A stretch of 46,632 nucleotides of DNA from Pelolinea sp. Lineage in GTDB: Bacteria; Chloroflexota; Anaerolineae; Anaerolineales; Anaerolineaceae. Under the pieces are notes generated by a model. It was given only the letters and a program-made list of their open reading frames with translations, was not told the origin of the DNA and searched no databases. This document shows positions 8,136 to 14,883 of this stretch, one piece after another. The DNA lies in contig JAUYCC010000098.1 in assembly GCA_030692365.1 (NCBI GenBank), forward strand, positions 1 through 46,632, written 5' to 3'. Made by a program: the position numbers and the translations under genes. Every line of letters begins with the position of its first letter. Position 1 is the first letter of the stretch.

Positions 8136-8354
8136 ATGTATTTATTAAAGCACAATTACATACCCTTTCTGCCAAAATCAATGTGGGATAAATTCATTGT
8201 GATGCCGATTCAGGTTTACAACTGGATCACCTTACCTCAGGAAGAATACTGGGTACATCTGGCAGCCGCGGGAATTTTGGTACTTCTTGCGGTTTTGCTA
8301 TCATTCAACGCTATCGCCGTTATGCTGCGAAAAAAACTTGAAATAAAATGGTAA
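8136..8354 (+). pseudogene. pstA: C-terminal fragment of phosphate ABC permease PstA
   Basis: Seventy-two codons that match only the end of PstA: after a short non-matching lead-in comes FLPKSMWDKF, VMPIQVYNWITLPQEEYW, and one last membrane helix (LAAAGILVLLAVLLSFNAIAV) ending in a basic tail. Full PstA is usually about 280 residues or more with five to six helices, so roughly three quarters of the gene is missing, along with the expected pstC and pstS upstream. The stop overlaps the start of pstB by seven bases, the intact-operon arrangement. The segment could still be translated as a one-helix protein, but a working permease is not possible from it alone. Confidence 0.8.
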
Positions 8355-9169
8355 CGAAGGATTTATCAGTAATGTCATCAGAAGAAGAAAACAATTCACC
8401 CATCATATCCGCCAGAAACCTGAGCGTCTCATACGGCTCGCAGGAGGCTGTCCATGCCATCAACCTGGATTTCCCCCGGAATAAGATCGTAGCCATTATT
8501 GGACCCTCTGGATGCGGAAAAAGCACCCTCATCCGCTGCTTTAATCGCATGAATGACCTGGTACCTTCCGCTAAAGTCACAGGGGAAGTAATTTATAACG
8601 GCCAGAATATTTACGCACCGAATGTTGACGCTGTGCATGTTCGCCGGCAAATCGGTATGGTATTTCAGAAACCTAATCCTTTTCCAAAGAGCATATACGA
8701 AAATATTGCTTTTGGCGCCAAGGTAAATAATTACCAGGGCAACATGGATGAATTGGTAGAAAAAAGCCTTAGACAGGCAGCGCTTTGGGATGAAGTTAAG
8801 GATGATTTAACCAAAAACGGCCTGGCGTTACCCGGCGGGCAGCAGCAGCGGCTCTGTATTGCGCGGGCATTGGCAACCGAACCCGAAGTAATCCTGATGG
8901 ACGAGCCAGCCTCCGCTCTGGACCCAATCGCAACCTTAAAGATTGAAGAATTAATGCAGGAATTGAAGGAACAATATACAATAATCATTGTTACGCACAA
9001 TATGCAGCAAGCCAGCCGCGTTTCTGACCTAACTGCTTTTATTTCGTTGGACAGAACGAGGGTGAATGACCGGGTAGGAGTTTTGGTTGAATATGACCTT
9101 ACCCAAAAGATTTTTATTAAACCTACGGAAAAAGAAACCGAAGATTATATTTCGGGTAGATTTGGATAA
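8348..9169 (+). CDS. pstB: phosphate ABC transporter ATPase PstB (variant signature motif)
   Basis: A full-length 273-residue PstB. It has Walker [10 protein letters not shown], the Q-loop segment [20 protein letters not shown], Walker [14 protein letters not shown] and the switch [12 protein letters not shown], and it ends in the usual [12 protein letters not shown]. The ABC signature, normally LSGGQ, reads L161-P162-G-G-Q165; the Ser normally contacts the gamma-phosphate of ATP across the dimer. Its permease partner upstream is reduced to a fragment and pstS/pstC are absent here, so it either serves permeases encoded elsewhere or is starting to decay. An alternative start is the ATG at 8372, which has AAGGA upstream. 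Phosphate uptake is the family role. Confidence 0.9.
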   Translation: MVTKDLSVMSSEEENNSPIISARNLSVSYGSQEAVHAINLDFPRNKIVAIIGPSGCGKSTLIRCFNRMNDLVPSAKVTGEVIYNGQNIYAPNVDAVHVRRQIGMVFQKPNPFPKSIYENIAFGAKVNNYQGNMDELVEKSLRQAALWDEVKDDLTKNGLALPGGQQQRLCIARALATEPEVILMDEPASALDPIATLKIEELMQELKEQYTIIIVTHNMQQASRVSDLTAFISLDRTRVNDRVGVLVEYDLTQKIFIKPTEKETEDYISGRFG

Positions 9170-9182
9170 ATTGAGGTGATGC

Positions 9183-9866
9183 ATGCCGCGTGAAATATTT
9201 GAAAGAAAAATTAAGCAGATCCAGGATGAAATCCTTTTATTGGGCAGTATGGTGGAACAAGCAACAATCGATGCCGCAACCGCATTTAAGAATCGGGATA
9301 TCGCAACCTCAAAAACGTTGGTTGAAGATGACCAGGCAATTAATGATAAACGCTTCGCGATTGAAAATGCTATCTTAATCCTGATGGCAACGCAACAGCC
9401 TCTGGCTCATGACCTTCGGCAGCTCGCTTCAATGCTGATTGTCACTAATGAGCTCGAAAGAATGGGTGATTACGCCAAAGGAATAGCGCATAACACCATT
9501 CGACTGGGTATTAAAGAAATCCCCGCGCCAGTGCGTGATATTGAAAAGATGGCCGAGAAAGCTGTAAGTATGCTACACCGGTCCTTATCAGCCTTTATAA
9601 AGGAAGATATTAAAATCGCGGTCTCGTTACCATCTGAAGATGATGAAGTGGATGCACTTTTCAACAAGTGCTATCGCTCAATTGTGAATGCCATGATAGC
9701 AAATCCTGCTATCATTGACGATTCCAGCTTGCTGCTTTGGATCGTTCATAATCTTGAACGCTTCGCGGATCGTGTAGTAAATATCTGTGAAAGAACTGTT
9801 TTCATCAAATCAGGAGAAATGCTGGAAATGGACAGCAGCAGTGACGAATCGGACGAGGATTTCTAG
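9183..9866 (+). CDS. phoU: phosphate signalling protein PhoU
   Basis: A 227-residue all-helical protein with the two repeated three-helix units of PhoU. Each unit carries a metal-binding motif: NELERMGDYAKGIAHN around residue 100 and HNLERFADRVVNICER near 200. An acidic C-terminal tail follows (SSSDESDEDF). The start at 9183 has GAGGTGA at 9172-9178. PhoU connects the Pst transporter to the PhoR/PhoB system and affects polyphosphate levels. Here it remains although the regulator and most of the transporter at this locus are gone, so it may act with transporter genes elsewhere. A hairpin with a T-run follows the gene. Confidence 0.95.
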   Translation: MPREIFERKIKQIQDEILLLGSMVEQATIDAATAFKNRDIATSKTLVEDDQAINDKRFAIENAILILMATQQPLAHDLRQLASMLIVTNELERMGDYAKGIAHNTIRLGIKEIPAPVRDIEKMAEKAVSMLHRSLSAFIKEDIKIAVSLPSEDDEVDALFNKCYRSIVNAMIANPAIIDDSSLLLWIVHNLERFADRVVNICERTVFIKSGEMLEMDSSSDESDEDF

Positions 9867-9894
9867 CCAAAAATCCTGAAAAATCTGGAATCCG

Positions 9895-9930
9895 GGCTTG
9901 ATATAATCCTCTTATCAAGCCTATTTTTTT
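9895..9930 (+). terminator. terminator after phoU, overlapping a promoter
   Basis: A nine-base stem (9895-9903 with 9913-9921) around a nine-base loop, followed by a T-run at 9924-9930. It lies 28 bases downstream of phoU and would end the pstB-phoU transcript. An extended -10 box occupies the left arm and loop (see 9899-9907). Confidence 0.75.
9899..9907 (+). promoter_or_regulatory. candidate extended -10 promoter for the kinase/CHAD/HD operon
   Basis: TGATATAAT, a TGn-extended -10 box, at 9899-9907. There is no clear -35 box, which extended -10 promoters can do without. Transcription would start about 9914, with a short leader before the GGAAG ribosome site and the ATG at 9943. Confidence 0.5.
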
Positions 9931-9942
9931 AAAGGAAGAAAA

Positions 9943-10686
9943 ATGTTAAAACCAAATCCATGTGAAGGCAAGCTGATTGTCGTTGAGGGCATTGATGGTA
10001 GCGGAAAATCCACACAGATTGACCTGATCTATAAATGGTTAATCGAAAAGGGAAAATCGGTTTATTTCAGTGAATGGAATTCTTCACCGCTGGTTAATAG
10101 CACCACCAAACTCGGCAAGCAAGAAAAAATGTTTACGCCCACGACCTTCAGCCTGATCCAGGCAGCTGATTTTGCCAACCGCTGGGAAAACCAGTTCTTG
10201 CCCATGTTGAAGGCTGGCGTTATTGTTTTGGCAGACCGATACGCATTCACCGGCTTCGCGCGTGACGTTGCCCGCGGTGTGGACGCCAAATGGGTGCGTA
10301 ATTTATACTCGTTCGCCTTCCAACCAGACCTAGTTTTATATTTTCAGGTCTCTTTGGATGAAGCCGTGGACAGGATTACTTCTTCCCGTGTACAAATAAA
10401 GTACTATGAAGCAGGAATGGATTTAAACCTGTCAGATAAGAAGGTCACCAGTTTCCGCCTGTTTCAGGGGAAAATCCTTGAAGAGTACGACCGCATGGCG
10501 AAAGAATTTAATTTTCAGATTATTAACGCCGCGCGCCCCATCCAAAAGCAGCAGAAGGAAATTCGTCAGATGATTTCAGGGGTGCTGAAAGGCTGGCGAG
10601 GGCTGCCAAACCCTGTGCAATCCGTCAGGGAGCACAATAAAAGAGAAAAACAAAAATTGACAAACCCGGAGGGCGCAAATGGCTAA
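9943..10686 (+). CDS. thymidylate-kinase-fold protein 1 (intact P-loop)
   Basis: A 247-residue P-loop protein. Walker A is G16-I-D-G-S-G-K-S-T24, followed by Q as in dTMP kinases, and a DRY motif occurs in VLADRYAFTGFARD. In place of the TREPGG loop of ordinary dTMP kinases the sequence reads YFSEWNSSPL. The lid region reads SSRVQIKYYEAGMDLNLS. The C-terminal tail (about residues 215-247) is basic and looks disordered. The protein is therefore a member of the thymidylate-kinase superfamily, but a housekeeping dTMP kinase role is doubtful. It overlaps a paralogue by eight bases and is followed by CHAD and HD genes linked to polyphosphate, so a nucleotide- or polyphosphate-kinase activity is possible. 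Confidence 0.8.
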   Translation: MLKPNPCEGKLIVVEGIDGSGKSTQIDLIYKWLIEKGKSVYFSEWNSSPLVNSTTKLGKQEKMFTPTTFSLIQAADFANRWENQFLPMLKAGVIVLADRYAFTGFARDVARGVDAKWVRNLYSFAFQPDLVLYFQVSLDEAVDRITSSRVQIKYYEAGMDLNLSDKKVTSFRLFQGKILEEYDRMAKEFNFQIINAARPIQKQQKEIRQMISGVLKGWRGLPNPVQSVREHNKREKQKLTNPEGANG

Positions 10687-11362
10687 GGCACAATTTTACG
10701 GCGCGGGTTTTCCATATCTGAATGTCAAAAAGCTTCCCGGAAAATTAATCGCCATTGAAGGCACCGACGGGGTTGGTCGTTCAACTCAGGTCGAACTGCT
10801 GCGTAAATGGCTTGAAAAAAATGGCTATGCGGTCTCCGATACTGGTCTGCGCCGTTCTCCTCTCACCCAACCGGGTCTGGACCAGGCAAAAAAAGGGAAC
10901 ACGTTGACACCTTTGACCATCAGCCTTTTCTACGCGACAGATTTTGCTGACCGGCTGGAAAACCAGATCATCCCGGCATTAAAAGCAGGTTTCTATGTGC
11001 TTTCGGACCGCTATTTTTATTCCATCATCGCCCGCGATATTGTTAGAGGCATCAATCCACAATGGGCGAGAGATCTTTACGGGTTTGCCCTGATTCCGGA
11101 CATGGTCTTTTATCTCAAAGCAGAAGTGCAAACCCTGGTAACCCGTATCGTTCATGGCCGTGGTTTTGACTTTTGGGAGGCGGGTATGGATATTAGCAAA
11201 GCGGATAACCTTTATGACAGCTTTGTCCAGTATCAAACCTGCATGATTGACCAGTTTGACCAGATGGCGAAAGAATATAACTTTCATATCATTGATGCAA
11301 ACAAATCGGTAAAAGAAATCAATTCCGACATAAAAGAACAGCTTCAGAAAATTCTGGAATAA
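10679..11362 (+). CDS. thymidylate-kinase-fold protein 2 (P-loop Lys replaced by Arg)
   Basis: A 227-residue paralogue of the preceding protein: both share the order P-loop, LTPLTISLFYATDFADRLEN, SDRYFYSIIARDIVRG and FWEAGMD. Its Walker A reads G28-T-D-G-V-G-R34-S-T36, with Arg in place of the Lys that binds ATP phosphates, so it may be catalytically weak, inactive, or a regulatory partner of kinase 1. The TREPGG loop is again absent (TGLRRSPL). The start overlaps the stop of kinase 1 (ATGGCTAA, eight bases), which implies coupled translation and probably a hetero-oligomer. The stop is six bases from the CHAD gene. Confidence 0.8.
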   Translation: MAKAQFYGAGFPYLNVKKLPGKLIAIEGTDGVGRSTQVELLRKWLEKNGYAVSDTGLRRSPLTQPGLDQAKKGNTLTPLTISLFYATDFADRLENQIIPALKAGFYVLSDRYFYSIIARDIVRGINPQWARDLYGFALIPDMVFYLKAEVQTLVTRIVHGRGFDFWEAGMDISKADNLYDSFVQYQTCMIDQFDQMAKEYNFHIIDANKSVKEINSDIKEQLQKILE

Positions 11363-11368
11363 CAAATA

Positions 11369-12391
11369 ATGGCTCGGAACATAGACAACTTAAGCATTCT
11401 GGACTATTGTGCCCGGTCAATGTTGCCACAAATTGCCTGCTTGCGAAAAACGGCCCAAAACGCGCTTCGCCGGAAAAACACCGAGGATATCCACGACTTG
11501 CGGGTCGCCTCCCGCAGGATTAGGACGTGTTTAAGTCTTTTTGCGGATTATCTCCCATCAAGAAAAAGCAAGCCCTGGGTGAGAGATATTAAGGCCATAA
11601 CCCAGTCCTATGGCCGCGTGCGGGATCTGGACGTCCAGATTGATTTGTTGAATGAGCTTTATAAGACAACCCAGGATAAAAGCTTGCTCGCCGGTATTCG
11701 CAGAGTTAAGCTTCGCCTACGGCAAAAACGAGAGAATCAGGAATCGGAAACCAGGACGCTTACAGCTGCTATTCTGGAAAGCCCTACTCTGTTAGAGATG
11801 CAGGCCTGGGCAGAATCAATTATCGCGACACCGAATTCCAGGACAGAGAAAACAATCAAGCTTTTCCAAACAGCATATTCACAAATCCAATCACGGCTGG
11901 ATGAATTTCTTTTTTATGAAGTTTTTATTTTCGATCCCGAAAGAATAAATGAGCTGCACCAGATGCGCATCGCCGCGAAACATTTGCGCTATACCCTGGA
12001 AATCTTTTCCGAACTGTATTCTGGAAAAATCGATTTTGCATTAGATATTGCCAGAAAAACTCAGCAGATTCTCGGCGAGATTCATGACGCGGATGTCTGG
12101 TCGATATCTTTACCCCGGTTTCTAAACCGTGAACAGGATCGTGTCAGTCATTTTTACGGATTTAGCAGCCCCTTTAATCGCCTGAAACCCGGTATTAATT
12201 TCTTACTGGAGAATAGGAGAATTGAACGGGAGCGTTTATATAACCAATTCCTCATTGATTGGAAGAAATGGAAGATGAAAGAAACCTGGTTGAATTTAAG
12301 AAAAATTATATTCCTGACAAGTCTTGAGCAGCAAAAAAATAATTTGGCAACATCTACTAATGAAGGTGGCGAAATTCAAAATCCGTCATAA
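11369..12391 (+). CDS. CHAD domain protein
   Basis: A 340-residue helical protein with two copies of the CHAD signature: IHDLRVASRRIRTCL (His42, Arg45, Arg49, Arg52) and LHQMRIAAKHLRYTL (His197, Arg200, Lys204, Arg207). A GRVRDLDVQ segment and an EIHDADVW segment follow the respective copies. CHAD domains bind inorganic polyphosphate through such conserved His and basic residues and are found on polyphosphate granules. There is no fused CYTH domain, so enzymatic activity is not expected. The gene lies between kinase-fold protein 2 and a Ppx/GppA-type HD protein with gaps of 6 and 15 bases. I infer a polyphosphate-binding scaffold. Confidence 0.92.
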   Translation: MARNIDNLSILDYCARSMLPQIACLRKTAQNALRRKNTEDIHDLRVASRRIRTCLSLFADYLPSRKSKPWVRDIKAITQSYGRVRDLDVQIDLLNELYKTTQDKSLLAGIRRVKLRLRQKRENQESETRTLTAAILESPTLLEMQAWAESIIATPNSRTEKTIKLFQTAYSQIQSRLDEFLFYEVFIFDPERINELHQMRIAAKHLRYTLEIFSELYSGKIDFALDIARKTQQILGEIHDADVWSISLPRFLNREQDRVSHFYGFSSPFNRLKPGINFLLENRRIERERLYNQFLIDWKKWKMKETWLNLRKIIFLTSLEQQKNNLATSTNEGGEIQNPS

Positions 12392-12406
12392 AACAACAGA
12401 GAACCA

Positions 12407-13051
12407 ATGAAATATTCAAAACTTATAAAGAACCTTGAAGATCAGGAAAAGTCCGATTTTAAGTTTGTCCTCAAATTAGCCAAATCTTGCAATTTTGATG
12501 ACCGGCACACCAAACAAGTTACCAAACTGGCATTGAAAATCTTCGATGACCTTCAAGACTTGCACAAACTCGGCCAGAAGGAAAAATTTACTTTACTTTG
12601 CGCTGGATTACTTCATGATATTGGCGTGCATACCGAAGGTCCTAAAGAGCACCATAAGACCGCACTTAATATCACCATGGATACCCCTATTCTTCAATTT
12701 GATAATAAAACCAGGTTAATGATCGGTTCAATCGCACGCTACCACCGCAGGGAGCTGCCATCAAAGAAACACGATCACTTTAGATCCCTTTCTCCTGAGG
12801 ATAGAGATAAAGTCTCTATTCTTTCAGGTATCCTGCGGGTTGCGGACGGGCTGGATTATTCCCACAAAAGCCGAATCCGCGCCATCAGAGCCAGTTTTAC
12901 AATGAAAGAAATCCAATTTGATTGCCTGGCTAAAAAATTATTAGTAAAAAAAGAAATTTCTTCCTCGGATAAAAAAGGGGACTTGTTACGACGCTATTTC
13001 AAACGCGATCAAGTATTTAAGGTTTATTCTGCTGGGGAATTCACCGGATAG
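12407..13051 (+). CDS. stand-alone HD domain protein like the C-terminal domain of Ppx/GppA
   Basis: A 214-residue HD-superfamily protein. Metal ligands expected for the family are visible: His34 (DDRHTKQV), His70-Asp71 (GLLHDIG), His82/His83, and the IARYHRRELP and ILRVADGLDYSHKSRI segments. This order is that of the C-terminal HD domain of exopolyphosphatase/pppGpp phosphatases, but the ASKHA catalytic domain is absent. It closes the kinase-kinase-CHAD operon. By homology it could hydrolyse a phosphate ester or a nucleotide, or act in polyphosphate turnover; the metal site looks intact. A bidirectional terminator follows. Confidence 0.85.
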   Translation: MKYSKLIKNLEDQEKSDFKFVLKLAKSCNFDDRHTKQVTKLALKIFDDLQDLHKLGQKEKFTLLCAGLLHDIGVHTEGPKEHHKTALNITMDTPILQFDNKTRLMIGSIARYHRRELPSKKHDHFRSLSPEDRDKVSILSGILRVADGLDYSHKSRIRAIRASFTMKEIQFDCLAKKLLVKKEISSSDKKGDLLRRYFKRDQVFKVYSAGEFTG

Positions 13052-13186
13052 TGCTAAACGAGCCGGTTCTGATTTCATTTTTTTATCTGGATACTATTCT
13101 TTCAGAGAATATAAACTGGGGGAACTCTCTTGGTGTGGTCAGTAAAGGATGGACTGAATTTTAAAACCAGGGATAAGGAATAAATT

Positions 13187-13219
13187 AAAAGGCTGGCGTT
13201 ATGTGAAGCCAGCCTTTTT
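13187..13219. terminator. bidirectional terminator between convergent HD and PIG-L genes
   Basis: GGCTGGC (13191-13197) pairs with GCCAGCC (13208-13214). It is flanked by an A-run on the left and a T-run on the right, so it can work on both strands. The 134 bases between the HD stop and this hairpin (13052-13186) hold no gene that I can support. Confidence 0.88.
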
Positions 13220-14062
13220 CTATATCCCTTTAAATAAATCCCTTTCCGGGTGACCTTTGACCGGCGGCGGAACAGCCCGCATGAATGATTCATTCGTGCT
13301 TAATAATCGCAATATCCACGTGAGGAAATAACCGCTCTGCCTATCCCCACCCTGGCTGGCATGGCAGGCAGAAGCTTTTTCACGCTGTTCAGCGACTTTT
13401 CGGTAATTAATTCTGGCGTGGGTCGGAAAATCCTGATTCATGATTAAAGCCAAATCGATGTCTCCATTTTTCCCGAACTTGCTGGGGTCTTTACCAAATA
13501 AAGGCATCAGTTTGACAAAATATTTCAGTAAACCGCGCGGGAAGATGTGAAAATAAAGTTTTGGGGGTGCAAATGGTGATAAGTTATCAAGCTTAATCGC
13601 TTTGTCACCCGCTATTTTAAAAGCCGCAACACACGCGTTGTGAACAGCAATATGGTCAGGATGCATGTATCCACCTATTGGGTCAAAGGTAATTATCACT
13701 TGGGGTTTGATGTTTCGTATGAGTAACGCAATTTTTTTCGCGACCTCATCCACAGGCGCCTGAACCAGTGCCTGAGGGTGGTTGTTTTCCGGGCTGCCTG
13801 ACATGCCTGAATCACGGTAACCCAGATAATGAATCTTGGCCAATCCCAATTCACTGGCTGCGCAACTTAGTTCGTGTTCCCTCAGCTCACCGATGGATGA
13901 AAAACCTTCCAGCATTTGAGCCGGCACCTCACCCGCTTCGCCCTTTGTTGCACAAATCAGGTAAACTTCCACGCCCGCCTTGGCATAAAGCGCGAGCGTC
14001 CCTCCCATCCCGAAACTCTCATCATCCGGGTGGGCAACTACAGCCAACAAGACTTTTTTCAT
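13220..14062 (-). CDS. PIG-L family deacetylase
   Basis: A 280-residue member of the PIG-L/LmbE zinc deacetylases. The zinc and catalytic motif VVAHPDDESFGMGGTL is at residues 8-23 (His11, Asp13, Asp14), and the third ligand region is GGYMHPDHIAVH near residue 130. EAGEVPAQ and ELREHELSCAASELG segments are typical. The family removes N-acetyl groups from GlcNAc-containing compounds, including precursors of mycothiol and bacillithiol, but specificity cannot be assigned here. It is downstream of a ThiF/MoeB-like gene with a nine-base gap. A thiol-cofactor role would be an attractive but unproven link between the two. Confidence 0.9.
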   Translation of the reverse strand: MKKVLLAVVAHPDDESFGMGGTLALYAKAGVEVYLICATKGEAGEVPAQMLEGFSSIGELREHELSCAASELGLAKIHYLGYRDSGMSGSPENNHPQALVQAPVDEVAKKIALLIRNIKPQVIITFDPIGGYMHPDHIAVHNACVAAFKIAGDKAIKLDNLSPFAPPKLYFHIFPRGLLKYFVKLMPLFGKDPSKFGKNGDIDLALIMNQDFPTHARINYRKVAEQREKASACHASQGGDRQSGYFLTWILRLLSTNESFMRAVPPPVKGHPERDLFKGI

Positions 14063-14071
14063 AATAAATGA

Positions 14072-14836
14072 CTATTTACCCTTGCCACACACGGGGCAAG
14101 CGTTATCCTTTCGCACAGAAATTTCCTGGAATTGCATCTGCAGCCCATCAAAAAGCAGCAATTTGCCGATTGAGGGAGTGCCGATATTTAAAATGAGCTT
14201 TATGGTTTCAATAGCCTGCAGCGTACCGATTACCCCTGGTACTGGACTTACTACCCCAACACCGCGATTTGCTTTAATAACCTCTTCCGTGGGAATCTCG
14301 CGGAAAACACAACGGAAGCATGGACCTTTAGAACCATCAAACACGCTCATTTGACCGTAAAACTGGTAAACCGCTCCATAAATAAGGATCTTCTTCATTC
14401 GTACGCACGCTGCATTCAATAAATACCGCGTTTCTAAATTATCCGTCGCGTCAATCACAATGGGATAATCCGCGACTATCTCATTTATATTTTCCGGGGT
14501 AATCCGTTCATAAATTCCACGAATTTCAACCAAAGGATTTATTTCCAACAGGTGTTCCTTTGCTGAGTCCACTTTGGGTTTACCAATAAAATTCATGCTA
14601 TGGACAATCTGCCGCTGCAGGTTTGAAAGTTCCACGATATCGGAATCAGCTATCCCGATCCTGCCAATCCCCGCGGCAGTAAGATACAGCGATGACGCGG
14701 AACCTAATCCCCCTGCCCCCACAATCAGGACTGATGCTTCCTTTAATTTGATCTGCCCACTTTTACCAATTTCAGGAACATTTAAATGCCGGGTATAACG
14801 GATTTTTTCTTCATTATTTAAAACTGTATTTGGCAT
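14072..14836 (-). CDS. ThiF/MoeB/HesA-type adenylyltransferase
   Basis: A 254-residue E1-like enzyme. It has the ATP-binding motif VLIVGAGGLGSASS, the IGIADSDIVELSNLQRQI stretch, VIDATDNLETRY and two zinc knuckles (CFRC and CPVC). The PVPGVIGTLQAIETIKLIL segment is typical of MoeB/ThiF. Such enzymes adenylate the C-terminal Gly of a ubiquitin-like sulfur carrier (MoaD, ThiS, CysO type). No carrier gene is beside it, so thiamine, molybdopterin or cysteine synthesis cannot be told apart. The ATG at 14836 has GAGG about ten bases upstream. It forms an operon with the PIG-L gene. Confidence 0.9.
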   Translation of the reverse strand: MPNTVLNNEEKIRYTRHLNVPEIGKSGQIKLKEASVLIVGAGGLGSASSLYLTAAGIGRIGIADSDIVELSNLQRQIVHSMNFIGKPKVDSAKEHLLEINPLVEIRGIYERITPENINEIVADYPIVIDATDNLETRYLLNAACVRMKKILIYGAVYQFYGQMSVFDGSKGPCFRCVFREIPTEEVIKANRGVGVVSPVPGVIGTLQAIETIKLILNIGTPSIGKLLLFDGLQMQFQEISVRKDNACPVCGKGK

Positions 14837-14871
14837 TTTTCAATCCTCGAATGATGCTGCACTTTTTCGGG

Positions 14872-14877
14872 TAGAAT
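14872..14877 (+). promoter_or_regulatory. candidate -10 box giving a leaderless transcript
   Basis: TAGAAT at 14872-14877 ends six bases before the ATG at 14884, so transcription would start at or next to the start codon. There is no Shine-Dalgarno sequence in the gap. No clear -35 box is seen. Confidence 0.4.
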
Positions 14878-14883
14878 ACACTT

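Noticed and set aside
13052-13186. A small gene between the HD protein and the bidirectional terminator
   Set aside because: Short frames exist on both strands but none has a ribosome site, family motif or sensible composition.
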